Assembly: GCA_016217585.1 (NCBI GenBank)
Contig: JACRHQ010000097.1
Span: forward strand, 1-7,901
Length of the DNA stretch: 7,901 nucleotides
Origin: Candidatus Omnitrophota bacterium
Lineage (GTDB): Bacteria; Omnitrophota; Gorgyraeia; Zapsychrales; Zapsychraceae
Direction of reading: 5' to 3'
The translations under genes and the position numbers were made by a program. Shown in pieces: positions 1-6,863 of the stretch. Under the pieces are notes generated by a model. That model saw only the letters and a list, made by a program, of their open reading frames with translations, had not been told where the DNA came from and made no database searches. Positions within the stretch are counted from its first letter, which is position 1, and every line of letters starts with the position of its first letter.

Positions 1-1591
1 CGCGGATGGCATCGTCGACGGGCATGACCTCGGCAACCACGACGCGCCCCTTATAACCGGAACCTTTGCAGGCCTCGCAGCCGGCGGCCTTGTAAACAAG
101 GTCGCTTTTAAACACGATCCCCCCGTGCTGGTCGGCAACGGGCTCATAGGGCTCCTTGCATTTTTGACAAAGCCGGCGCGCCAGGCGCTGGCCCATGATC
201 ATGACCAGCGACGGGGTCAACAGGTAGTGCGGGATCCCGATGTCGACAAGCCGCGTGATCGCCGAAGCGGCGTCATTGGTATGCAGCGTGCTCAAAACGA
301 AGTGCCCCGTCAAAGCCGCGCGCACGCAGATGGACGCGGTCTCCAGGTCCCGGGTCTCGCCGACCATGATGACGTCCGGGTCCTGGCGCAAAAACGCCTT
401 CAGGGCCGTGGCGAAGGAGAGGCCGATCTCGGGCTTGATGGCCACCTGGTTGAAGCCCTCGATCTTGTATTCCACGGGGTCCTCGACGGTGAGGACATTC
501 TTCGCAGGGTCGACAGTTTCATTGACGGCCGCGTACAGCGTCGTCGATTTCCCGCTTCCCGTCGGGCCCGTCACAAAAAACAAGCCGTACGGGGCCGAGA
601 GCGCCTTGCGCAGCAACTCAATCTGCCTGGCGTCGAAACCAAGGCCCGCCAATTCCAGCGGGACCGCCCCTTTGTCCAGGATACGCATGACGACTTTTTC
701 GCCCCAAACGGTCGGGACCGTGGAAACACGGATGTCCACCCCGCGGTTCTCCAGCTTGGCCGTGATCGCGCCGTCCTGGGGAAGCCGCTTCTCCGCGATA
801 TCCAGTTTGGCCAGGATTTTAATACGTGAAACAATCGGGAGGTGCAGATGGGGGGCTGGCGGCGGGATGTTGTACAACCGCCCGTCGATGCGATAACGCA
901 GGATAATCTTGTTTTCAAACGGCTCGATGTGGATGTCGCTGGCCCGCTCATCGATGGCCTGGCGGATGATCAGATCGACAAGTTTGATGACCGGAGCTTC
1001 TTCCGCCTTGGCGATGAGCTTGTCCAGACTCAATTCCGCCGTGTCGCCGCTCTTTTCCCGGGAGACCGAAAACAGGTCCTCTTGTTTGATGTCGGTATAG
1101 GAACTCTCGACCGCCCGGTCAAGCATGGACGAACCCGCCTCGCCCCCTTTTTTAAAATAAAACTCGTTGATCGCTTCCTGGATCGCCGTCGGCGTGGCGA
1201 TGACCAGATTGATCTCGCAGCCGGCGATCCTTTTGAGGTTGTCCAGCAAAAGGAGGTCCAGCGGGTCGTAGACCGCGCACGTCAGGGAATTTAGATGGCG
1301 GGATAACGGCAGGACACAATTTTTCTTGGCGAAATCGGCGGGGACCAGCTTGTCCAGGTCCTGGTCTTGCTGCGGCTGCAACAACTCCAGGGTGCTCGAA
1401 GAATGATACGGGATGCCCAGCTGGTTTCCCAAGGCCTCGGCCATGTGCTCTTCGCTGATCATCCCCAGCTTGATAAGGATCTCCCCGATGCGGCCCTTTT
1501 CCCTCTTCTGGACCTCTATGGCGTCCTGAAGCTGCTTCTCGGAGATGAGCCCCTGCTTTATTAAAATTTCACCGAGCTTAAAATGGTTCAT
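1..1591 (-). CDS. gspE: GspE/PilB-type assembly ATPase (3' end outside window)
   Basis: Hexameric cytoplasmic ATPase that powers pseudopilin or pilin assembly in type II secretion and type IV pili. My translation gives 530 residues before the window edge. Residues 1-60 form the helical start of an MshEN/T2SSE-N domain (GEILIKQGLISEKQL, then a similar GEILIKLGMISEEHM). The catalytic core shows Walker A GPTGSGKST at 342-350, a TVEDPVEY Asp box following it, Walker B DPDVIMVGE at 404-412, and a His box STLHTNDA. A zinc-binding four-cysteine element is complete at C475/C478 and C505/C508, which is typical of GspE and PilB and not of PilT. The ATG at 1591 begins 43 bases after the secretin stop. 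No strong Shine-Dalgarno site is visible, but the MshEN domain begins directly there. Only the last few dozen residues should be missing. GspE versus PilB cannot be decided from this sequence alone. Confidence 0.95.
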   Translation of the reverse strand, partial: MNHFKLGEILIKQGLISEKQLQDAIEVQKREKGRIGEILIKLGMISEEHMAEALGNQLGIPYHSSSTLELLQPQQDQDLDKLVPADFAKKNCVLPLSRHLNSLTCAVYDPLDLLLLDNLKRIAGCEINLVIATPTAIQEAINEFYFKKGGEAGSSMLDRAVESSYTDIKQEDLFSVSREKSGDTAELSLDKLIAKAEEAPVIKLVDLIIRQAIDERASDIHIEPFENKIILRYRIDGRLYNIPPPAPHLHLPIVSRIKILAKLDIAEKRLPQDGAITAKLENRGVDIRVSTVPTVWGEKVVMRILDKGAVPLELAGLGFDARQIELLRKALSAPYGLFFVTGPTGSGKSTTLYAAVNETVDPAKNVLTVEDPVEYKIEGFNQVAIKPEIGLSFATALKAFLRQDPDVIMVGETRDLETASICVRAALTGHFVLSTLHTNDAASAITRLVDIGIPHYLLTPSLVMIMGQRLARRLCQKCKEPYEPVADQHGGIVFKSDLVYKAAGCEACKGSGYKGRVVVAEVMPVDDAIR

Positions 1592-1634
1592 GGAATGACC
1601 GGGCCTGCCATCCCGGCGGAGGGCCGCGTCGTGT

Positions 1635-3170
1635 TCAATTCAAATTCCTGGATTCAAAGCGCGAAAGCTCCTTGTTGATCTCCTCGACACGTTCCGGCGG
1701 CATTCCCGCCTGGCGTACCGCCCCCGCGAACGGGCCCGCAGACACGCCCCGGGCGAAGCTTTCCTGGAGGATATGCGGCGTAATGAAGATGATAAGTTCC
1801 CGCTGCGATGCGGTTTTATCCTTGTGCCGGAAAGCCGCCCCCACGACAGGGAGGTCTCCGAGGACAGGCACGCTCGTCTTCGTTTCTTCTTCATTCGTCC
1901 TGAGCAGCCCCCCCAGGATGATCGTATCGCCGTCGGGGATGCGCAAGACCGATTTGGTCCCCCGTTCTTCAGGGTCCTTGAAAGTCTGTCCCGAAAATGT
2001 CTGGCCGGTCCTGGCCTGGATAACCTTCGGCTCGATGGCCATGGTGATCTCGCTGGAGTTAAGGTTGACCTGCGGAGTGACTTTCAGAAAAACTCCCGTA
2101 GTCGTACGTTCCGCCTGGGCGGTTGTGATGGAATTGCTCTGGGAAGACGTGGTCACCGAAGCCAACCCGATCGCCTCATTAGTCTTGATGTTGATTTCCG
2201 CTGTTTCATTATTCAAGGTCAAAATCCGCGGACGGGCGAGATTTTTCGTGTCCGAGCGCGTCCTTAAAAACTGCAACGTCATCGTGAGCCCCGCGAACGA
2301 TAACGTGCCGACACGATACTCATCGCCGACATCCCCAAAGGTAAAGCCCTGGTTGGCTTTTTTCCCCGCGTTCGCCATCGCCTTGTTACGGTCAAAAGGA
2401 TACAACGTGTCGCGTTCCGCTCCCATGAAAGTAAACGGCGTATCTCCAAACTTGGCCCCCAGCAAATCGGCGGTCGATTTCGATATGTCCAGCATCTCCA
2501 CCTCGATGAGGATCTGCGGGACACGCACGTCGAGACGCGCGACCGTCTGCTCGATAACGGCGAACTGGCTTGGGATATCCGTGACGATCAGGCTGTTCGT
2601 CCGGCTGTCTTCGATGATTTTTCCGTCGGGGCTTAAAACCGCCTTGACCGCGGCCGCGATGCCCGATTCGCCGGACCCCGCCCCGCTAAAACCGCCGCCG
2701 CTGCTGCCTCCGGACAAAGTCTGGTTTAACTTCGAAGACATGACTGTGGCATAACTCAAACGGTACATACGCGTAACCAGTTGCTTCGCGGGTAATTGGA
2801 GGGAATAAACCAGGAATATATTGCTCCCCGGCTTCACTTCGTAGGTCAGATTATTGCTGGCAAGAATGCGTTCCAGGGCCTCCTCGATGGGAACTTTATC
2901 CAGATAAATCGTAACCGTCTTCCCGGATACTTCCTGAGAGGCGATAAAGTTCATATCGGACTGCTGGGAAAGGACTTTTAAAACATCGTTTAACTGGGCG
3001 TCCTTGAAATCCATGGAAATAGTTCTGGTCTCCTGCGGCTTCAAATATTCATCGATGTTGGTAAGTTCACCGGCGCGCGCAAGCGACGGCGAAATCGCGC
3101 CCGCCCACAAGACAAGCGACAAGAGGACCGCCAACCATCCTGCCCCTGTTTTTTGATAATAATCTTTCAT
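1635..3170 (-). CDS. pilQ: Secretin (PilQ/GspD family outer-membrane pore)
   Basis: Outer-membrane multimeric channel through which a pilus or secreted substrate passes. The 511-residue product starts with a signal peptide (charged start, hydrophobic 11-27, likely cleavage after ARA at 31-33). An STN-like domain covers about 50-125. A single secretin N1-type domain covers about 130-215 and is interrupted by a Gly/Ser-rich loop at 153-170. The secretin core runs from about 216 to 470, with the signature ARPRILTLNNETAEI at 312-326, VPVLGDLPVVGAAFR at 434-448 and ELIIFITPHIL at 458-468. A helical tail (490-511) ends the protein. No AMIN domain and only one N1-type repeat are present, so it is shorter than typical PilQ or GspD. 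The order after PilM, N, O and P equivalents favours a PilQ role. It begins 13 bases after the PilP-like stop. The large open frame on the opposite strand here is a coding shadow. Confidence 0.93.
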   Translation of the reverse strand: MKDYYQKTGAGWLAVLLSLVLWAGAISPSLARAGELTNIDEYLKPQETRTISMDFKDAQLNDVLKVLSQQSDMNFIASQEVSGKTVTIYLDKVPIEEALERILASNNLTYEVKPGSNIFLVYSLQLPAKQLVTRMYRLSYATVMSSKLNQTLSGGSSGGGFSGAGSGESGIAAAVKAVLSPDGKIIEDSRTNSLIVTDIPSQFAVIEQTVARLDVRVPQILIEVEMLDISKSTADLLGAKFGDTPFTFMGAERDTLYPFDRNKAMANAGKKANQGFTFGDVGDEYRVGTLSFAGLTMTLQFLRTRSDTKNLARPRILTLNNETAEINIKTNEAIGLASVTTSSQSNSITTAQAERTTTGVFLKVTPQVNLNSSEITMAIEPKVIQARTGQTFSGQTFKDPEERGTKSVLRIPDGDTIILGGLLRTNEEETKTSVPVLGDLPVVGAAFRHKDKTASQRELIIFITPHILQESFARGVSAGPFAGAVRQAGMPPERVEEINKELSRFESRNLN

Positions 3171-3183
3171 ATCCGCTTACCAC

Positions 3184-3678
3184 TCATCTTGTTTCCGGCG
3201 AGACAACCGGACGCCGCATTTCAATGGTGACCGTTTGATCTCCCGCCGAAACGGTAATTCCCGTCTTTTGGATATCCACGATCTTGACGCCGGCCACGAC
3301 ATCCCCGAGCCCGACGATCCTTCCATTGACAATCGCCTGCGGACGCCGCGTGTTCCACACCACCCCCCCGATATTCAACGCCGGCATCGGGGGCTCAACC
3401 ACCTGTCGCTGCGGCTCAACCGGCGCTACAACGACGGGGGGAACCGGGGGCGGGGGTAAAATTTCCCGCGGCTTGACCTCAACAGGGTGAACCGGTTTCG
3501 GCTGCTGCGACACTTCCGGCTCCCGGGGTATTTGCGGCTCAAACGGATTGCGCGCCGGCAAATCTTCGGGAACCGGGGTGCCGGCGATATCTTCTTGCGC
3601 GAAAGATTCGATTGGATACATTATAAGAAGAAAAAAAACAAGAGGCCAGAATATTAATAAGAAAATTAATCTATTCAT
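3184..3678 (-). CDS. pilP: PilP/GspC-like periplasmic linker protein
   Basis: Inner-membrane-anchored periplasmic protein expected to connect the PilMNO platform to the secretin. The 164-residue product has an N-terminal hydrophobic segment (about 3-21) ending in SFA at 25-27, which may be either a signal peptide or a membrane anchor. There is no lipobox cysteine, unlike classical lipoprotein PilP. Next comes ARNPFEPQ at 42-49, a motif common in PilP and related proteins. A long proline/valine-rich linker follows (about 50-95), then a small beta domain (about 100-155: LNIGGVVW, a conserved-type AIVNGRIVGLGDVV turn, and TVTIEM) resembling the PilP/GspC homology region. Its ATG overlaps the PilO-like gene's stop by eight bases, implying translational coupling. 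A GspC assignment is possible because of the anchor, but no PDZ domain is present. Confidence 0.8.
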   Translation of the reverse strand: MNRLIFLLIFWPLVFFLLIMYPIESFAQEDIAGTPVPEDLPARNPFEPQIPREPEVSQQPKPVHPVEVKPREILPPPPVPPVVVAPVEPQRQVVEPPMPALNIGGVVWNTRRPQAIVNGRIVGLGDVVAGVKIVDIQKTGITVSAGDQTVTIEMRRPVVSPETR

Positions 3679-4306
3679 ATTTCAGGGTCACCGAGTCAAT
3701 TTTCATGTTCGCCTCGATAATATTCTTTTTTATTTCATTCGCGCCCTCTCTGGACCTGACTTCCTTCATCCTGGCCGACCACTGTTCCACCCGCAAGGCG
3801 TAAAGCGCGCCCTCGATATCTTTCATAAAAAGGACCAGGCTCCGGTAATCAGGGGCAGCGACGTTGATCTGGGCCCTGGCCACCTGGACATAGTCATCGC
3901 TGTTTTCCTTGTCCGGCGTGAAGGAAACAATCTGCACGTTACGCGCCGCCGCGAATCCGGAAAGCTTGTTGACAAGTTCATCCGCCGTAACCGGAGACGG
4001 AAAACCCTTCTGGAAAGCGGCGTATTCCCCCTTGACCCGTTCGGATTCAGTGACCGCATCCATCCGTTCCCGCATCTGTTTGATCTCCCAATCCAGGACC
4101 TGGGACTTTTTGGCGTTCCCCCCGCTCATGCTCACCGCCGCAACAACGGCGACAACGGCAAGCAGGGCACTGACGATAATGTCCACCCGTTTTTGCAGCA
4201 TCTCGCCGACCTGGCGCATGTCAATATTCCGGAGGTCCTGGATATTGAACCCGCGCAGTTTGTCGACGACATCTTTGAGTTTATCAGTATTCATGTCTAA
4301 CGGCAT
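3671..4306 (-). CDS. pilO: PilO/GspM-like inner-membrane assembly protein
   Basis: Bitopic inner-membrane protein that in known systems pairs with PilN or GspL in the periplasmic alignment complex. The 211-residue product has a cytoplasmic N-terminus of about 40 residues, one membrane helix at about 42-59, a helical stretch likely to be coiled coil (about 65-102), and a ferredoxin-like alpha/beta domain (about 108-211), with ISSUES typical of the family such as low sequence conservation. The assignment rests on topology, size and position between the PilM-PilN fusion and PilP. The cytoplasmic N-terminus is longer than in most PilO proteins. The ATG at 4306 lies inside the end of the upstream gene (10-base overlap). 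A second ATG at 4294 starts two bases after that stop and is an equally possible start. Neither has a clear Shine-Dalgarno site, so coupling to upstream translation is likely. Confidence 0.78.
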   Translation of the reverse strand: MPLDMNTDKLKDVVDKLRGFNIQDLRNIDMRQVGEMLQKRVDIIVSALLAVVAVVAAVSMSGGNAKKSQVLDWEIKQMRERMDAVTESERVKGEYAAFQKGFPSPVTADELVNKLSGFAAARNVQIVSFTPDKENSDDYVQVARAQINVAAPDYRSLVLFMKDIEGALYALRVEQWSARMKEVRSREGANEIKKNIIEANMKIDSVTLKYE

Positions 4307-5865
4307 TTCAGGGAGAAAAAGGTCGCCGGATACTTGCCGAAGTCCTTGGTCTGAATCGTTTCAAAGTTTATATTCTGGAACAGCTCTGAAAACACTTTAT
4401 TCCCCTTGAAATTGGCCAACAGATCGTTGACCAGCTTGAACTGTTCGCCGGGGTCGCTCGAATACACATATCCCTTGATATCGACGGCCGGCTTGTCGCC
4501 GGATGGTCTGCCAGCCTTGTTCGGCGCGGCTGTTGCGGCCTTCTTGCCGGGGGAAACGATATCCGGATAAACGACATCGATCTGGTCGACCCATGCCCCG
4601 TCGGGAAGCAGCGACGGCACAAGGGCAAGCAATGAAGAGACCTCGCTGGAAACCGGAAGCCCCTTAAAATAATCCAGCCTCGCGGTTATTTTCTCGTTGT
4701 CCTGCCTCATTTTCTGCGCCGAGACATCCTTGAACGATTTTAACCGCGCGCTCAAAACCGCTTTCTGGTTCTCCTTTTGTTTGACGGAAGAACCGGACAA
4801 AAAAAACGGCAGGGCGATGACCGGCAAACATACCAGGGCAGTCAGCAGGATCGCTTTGTACTGTACAGGGGTGGCGGCCGTCTTCTGCGGGGCAGGCTTG
4901 ACAGTTTTCTGCTTCCCTTCGGAAAAATTCAAATCCGCGGGCAGGCTGACCGCCTGATGAAGCGCCGCCCCGCAAGCTTTGAGAAAATCAACTCCGTTCG
5001 CCGGCGGGCCGCCCTTTGGGCGAGCCTCGCCGTTCGGCGGGGCCGTCAAAATGGAATCCGTCGAGATCGAGGCAACCGGCATCCGCAAATCTTCCTCCAG
5101 CCGGCGCGTGGCATCCGGGTCGGCAAACGGCGGCACAAACATGACCCGCTTGATTTTGAAACGCTCTTCCTGCCTGGTGAAATAGTTCAGGGAAATCCGC
5201 ACCTCGTTGATCATCCTGGTCATGGAAACCTGCGGGTCGACCGGCGCCTGCTCCGAACCCGGGATACGCAGCTGGAACTCCCGGACGAATTGGGACAGAC
5301 AACGGTCCACCACGATGATATTCCCGGATTCCTCGGTCCGTTCGATCAGGGCGATCGTTTCGTCCTTGGGCAAAAGATTTTTCGAGACCAGCGCCCGGAT
5401 CAGGCTTAATGTCCCCGGCTCGCTTATATTCACGCGCAACGAAGCTCCCTCGAGGATCTTCGTGTACCCCTCCAGAACCGTCTTCTTGATCGCCACAAAG
5501 ATGACGCGGACCCGGCGGACGGTCCCTTCGACAATCGTCATGGGGTAAAAAGAATAAGAGAGATCGCCAAGAGCAAACGGCACATACTTGCTGGCTTCGA
5601 AATCCACAACCCCCCTGATTTCATTCGGCTGCATCCAGGGGATGACGAAAGAACGAAAGATAATGTCTTTTGCCGGAAGGGAAAGATTGACGGCCGACGC
5701 CGGGAGCTTCTGCTGACGAAAAGCGTTCTGGACAAACGAAACGGTTTCCGCGGTCTCTTTCCCCAAGGGGACGCTGAATATCCGGCCGGGCTTCCCGGAC
5801 ACCACCTCGACGAAAGACAACGCCGTCTTTCCCCAGAACACCCCTGTTTTTCTGTCTTCGGCCAT
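4297..5865 (-). CDS. pilM: PilM-PilN fusion (GspL-like) assembly platform protein
   Basis: The 522-residue product joins two proteins that are separate in standard type IV pilus operons. Residues 1-310 are an actin-like PilM domain: strand-rich start, LSLPAKDIIFRSFVIP at 61-76 and FEASKYVPF at 90-98, which is the family's characteristic region, then IALIERTEESGNIIVVD at 171-187. A short element LPADLNFS at 308-315 resembles the PilN N-terminal NLLP segment that docks on PilM. One membrane helix follows (about 338-357), then a coiled-coil-prone segment (360-400) and a PilN-like periplasmic domain (about 405-522) with the lPdGAWVDQIDV and IKGYVYS patterns. A low-complexity Ala/Lys/Pro insert lies at about 438-460. 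GspL of type II secretion has the same overall architecture. The start is supported by an AGGA sequence five bases upstream of the ATG, 19 bases after the regulator's stop. Confidence 0.88.
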   Translation of the reverse strand: MAEDRKTGVFWGKTALSFVEVVSGKPGRIFSVPLGKETAETVSFVQNAFRQQKLPASAVNLSLPAKDIIFRSFVIPWMQPNEIRGVVDFEASKYVPFALGDLSYSFYPMTIVEGTVRRVRVIFVAIKKTVLEGYTKILEGASLRVNISEPGTLSLIRALVSKNLLPKDETIALIERTEESGNIIVVDRCLSQFVREFQLRIPGSEQAPVDPQVSMTRMINEVRISLNYFTRQEERFKIKRVMFVPPFADPDATRRLEEDLRMPVASISTDSILTAPPNGEARPKGGPPANGVDFLKACGAALHQAVSLPADLNFSEGKQKTVKPAPQKTAATPVQYKAILLTALVCLPVIALPFFLSGSSVKQKENQKAVLSARLKSFKDVSAQKMRQDNEKITARLDYFKGLPVSSEVSSLLALVPSLLPDGAWVDQIDVVYPDIVSPGKKAATAAPNKAGRPSGDKPAVDIKGYVYSSDPGEQFKLVNDLLANFKGNKVFSELFQNINFETIQTKDFGKYPATFFSLKCR

Positions 5866-5884
5866 ATGCGTCCTGTGGTCTATA

Positions 5885-6061
5885 TCAACCGGCCTTGCGG
5901 GCCTGGGACCTTAACCACTTGTCGATCTCTTTTTTGTCAAACCGCCAGACACCGCCGAGCTTGATACCGGCGAGCTTTTTCTGGTTAAGCCAGTTATAAA
6001 TGGTCTGTTTCTGCAGTTTTAAATACTTTGCCAAATCCTCGACGTCAAGTAATTGTTTCAT
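5885..6061 (-). CDS. Excisionase-family (MerR-like HTH_17) DNA-binding protein
   Basis: A 58-residue protein that I translated directly. It starts MKQLLDVEDLAKYLKL and continues with QKQTIYNWLNQKKL (helix-turn-helix, about 17-30), the wing GIKLGGVWRF (32-41) and a C-terminal KKEIDKWL helix. This is the full compact helix-turn-helix fold of the excisionase/MerR-like family often annotated as 'helix-turn-helix domain protein' (HTH_17). No phage, integrase or attachment-site sequence is nearby, so an excision role is unlikely. As the first gene after a strong promoter and 19 bases ahead of the assembly genes, it could regulate this operon, but that is inference. Only a weak ribosome binding site is visible upstream of the ATG. 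Confidence 0.88.
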   Translation of the reverse strand: MKQLLDVEDLAKYLKLQKQTIYNWLNQKKLAGIKLGGVWRFDKKEIDKWLRSQARKAG

Positions 6062-6100
6062 GGCCTGGGATATTCAGGAATTGTTCCGCCAAACTTCCCC

Positions 6101-6120
6101 AATGTTCACTAAAGTTCATT
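6101..6120 (-). repeat. Tandem 10-bp repeat over the expected transcription start
   Basis: Two adjacent decamers on the plus strand, AATGTTCACT (6101-6110) and AAAGTTCATT (6111-6120), match at 8 of 10 positions. The shared GTTCA cores are exactly 10 bp apart, about one helical turn, and overlap the -10 element and start region of the promoter. This spacing suits an operator bound on one DNA face. The binding protein is unknown; the adjacent helix-turn-helix protein is a candidate by position only. Confidence 0.4.
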
Positions 6121-6146
6121 ACACTATAACGCTTTTACTTTGTCAA
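6118..6146 (-). promoter_or_regulatory. Sigma70-type promoter for the secretion/pilus operon
   Basis: On the minus strand, TTGACA (6146-6141) is followed by exactly 17 bases and then TGTAAT (6123-6118), five of six matches to the -10 consensus. The expected transcription start is near 6111, giving a leader of about 50 bases before the regulator's ATG at 6061. The promoter sits in the only sizeable gap between the two gene groups. Confidence 0.7.
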
Positions 6147-6231
6147 ACGATTTGGAACTTATTTTGTGCTACGGGGTTGAGAACCAGGAAATTCGGGATA
6201 ATGAGCGCGGAAATGACCGGTGGCAAACGGC

Positions 6232-6567
6232 CTAGTAAACGACATTCACCGACAGGGAGCTGGTATTATAACCCGCAAGGCCGGGGCCGCCCAAATTCAT
6301 CGTGACCGTAAATTGCCTTGTCCCCAGCGTTTCAGTATACGTGATGACATTGCCCGGGGAACTGCTCCATTGGTTGGCATAAAGAAAAGGGATCGCCCCG
6401 AGGGCAAGGTATTGGGCCTGGATGTTTTTCGTCTCGCCGGCCGTATTCACGACCTGCGTGACATTAAGGCTGACGATAGTCACCGTGAGGATCATCAGAA
6501 CAATAATGATCAGCAAAACCGTCACGAAGACAATCCCCTTGTCATTGGTACGTAACTGACGCAACAT
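6232..6567 (-). CDS. PilX-like minor pseudopilin
   Basis: A 111-residue protein with a class III-type signal: a short charged leader (MLRQLRTNDKG) ends at G11, followed directly by a hydrophobic helix at 12-34 (IVFVTVLLIIIVLMILTV). This is the arrangement cut by prepilin peptidase between G11 and I12. Mature position 5 is Thr (T16) rather than the usual Glu, as tolerated in PilX and GspK-type minor pilins. The remaining helix (about 35-58, with VTQVVNTAGETKNIQAQYLALGA) and a small beta-rich C-terminus (about 75-111) complete a mini-pilin. The body is short compared with most PilX proteins, and no disulfide cysteines exist. A strong AGGAGAG ribosome site (6574-6580) supports the ATG at 6567 and overlaps the upstream gene's stop. 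Assignment to PilX is by N-terminal pattern; another pseudopilin type is possible. Confidence 0.7.
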   Translation of the reverse strand: MLRQLRTNDKGIVFVTVLLIIIVLMILTVTIVSLNVTQVVNTAGETKNIQAQYLALGAIPFLYANQWSSSPGNVITYTETLGTRQFTVTMNLGGPGLAGYNTSSLSVNVVY

Positions 6568-6578
6568 AAAAGTCTCTC

Positions 6579-6863
6579 CTATTCCGGTCCCCGGGCATTA
6601 CCGATGCCCGGGGACCGGGCATCGCCGATGGCCGGGGAACGGACGTCGCCGATATAACTCTGGCAGCGCGGGCACATCTGGATTCCCCCTTCCTGATAAC
6701 TGAGAAAAACATGCGTGCAATAAGGACACTGCCGGACCTGCCCCTCATCCGGCGCCGTCGTTTCCCCTCTGTAGAAATTATAAAATATCCACAGGACAAA
6801 AACAATACACAGCGGAACCGACAAAAAGATGGAAACGGCGAGAAGGATATCGACCTTGATCAT
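6579..6863 (-). CDS. Membrane-anchored zinc ribbon protein with repeat tail
   Basis: I do not recognise a named family. The 94-residue product has one strong membrane helix (about 5-30), then a short acidic linker and two CPxC knuckles, CPYC at 46-49 and CPRC at 64-67, which should form a zinc ribbon. The tail (71-94) is three 8-residue units of the form IGDxRSPx. With the acidic N-terminal residue and Tyr-Arg after the helix, the ribbon probably faces the cytoplasm, but the orientation is uncertain. The ATG at 6863 shares one base with the stop of the preceding gene (TGATG), a typical coupled start, so I prefer it to the TTG one codon upstream. The protein could be a zinc-dependent assembly or sensing factor for the ExbBD-associated unit; no function can be assigned. 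Confidence 0.75.
   Translation of the reverse strand: MIKVDILLAVSIFLSVPLCIVFVLWIFYNFYRGETTAPDEGQVRQCPYCTHVFLSYQEGGIQMCPRCQSYIGDVRSPAIGDARSPGIGNARGPE
6582..6653 (-). repeat. Three tandem 24-bp in-frame repeats
   Basis: Units at 6630-6653, 6606-6629 and 6582-6605 each encode eight residues (IGDVRSPA, IGDARSPG, IGNARGPE) and end exactly at the stop codon of the zinc ribbon gene. The DNA is similar as well as the protein, indicating recent tandem duplication. The last unit is the most divergent. Confidence 0.85.
6584..6618 (-). other. Perfect 15-bp hairpin at a gene junction
   Basis: Positions 6584-6598 and 6604-6618 are exact reverse complements, with a 5-base loop at 6599-6603. The stem is very GC-rich. 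In the minus-strand transcript it covers the last codons of the zinc ribbon gene and ends about three bases before the AGGAGAG ribosome site of the pseudopilin gene. There is no U-run after it, so it does not look like an intrinsic terminator. It could modulate translation coupling or mark an RNA processing point. Confidence 0.75.

Noticed and set aside
125..896. Two overlapping plus-strand open frames opposite the ATPase gene
   Set aside because: They mirror the Walker A/B region of a clearly identified ATPase and their products look like low-complexity Arg/Ser-rich shadow translations.
1672..2754. Long plus-strand open frame of 360 codons opposite the secretin gene
   Set aside because: It lies wholly antisense to a well-supported secretin and its product shows no recognisable domain; GC-rich codon use on the minus strand creates such shadows.
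5010..5050. GC-rich inverted repeats in the PilM-PilN gene
   Set aside because: They fall in the low-complexity Pro/Gly linker codons and are imperfect; codon composition explains them.
3548..5409. Plus-strand open frames opposite the PilO-like and PilM-PilN genes
   Set aside because: Antisense to genes with coherent domains, overlapping stops and a ribosome site; no support of their own.
6147..6231. Possible terminator after the pseudopilin gene
   Set aside because: Only a short imperfect stem with a G-U pair near 6220-6235 and no U-run; not enough to call, so readthrough into the next operon is possible.
6584..6618. Hairpin as an intrinsic terminator
   Set aside because: No U-run follows the stem on either strand, and a strong ribosome site for the next gene comes right after it.
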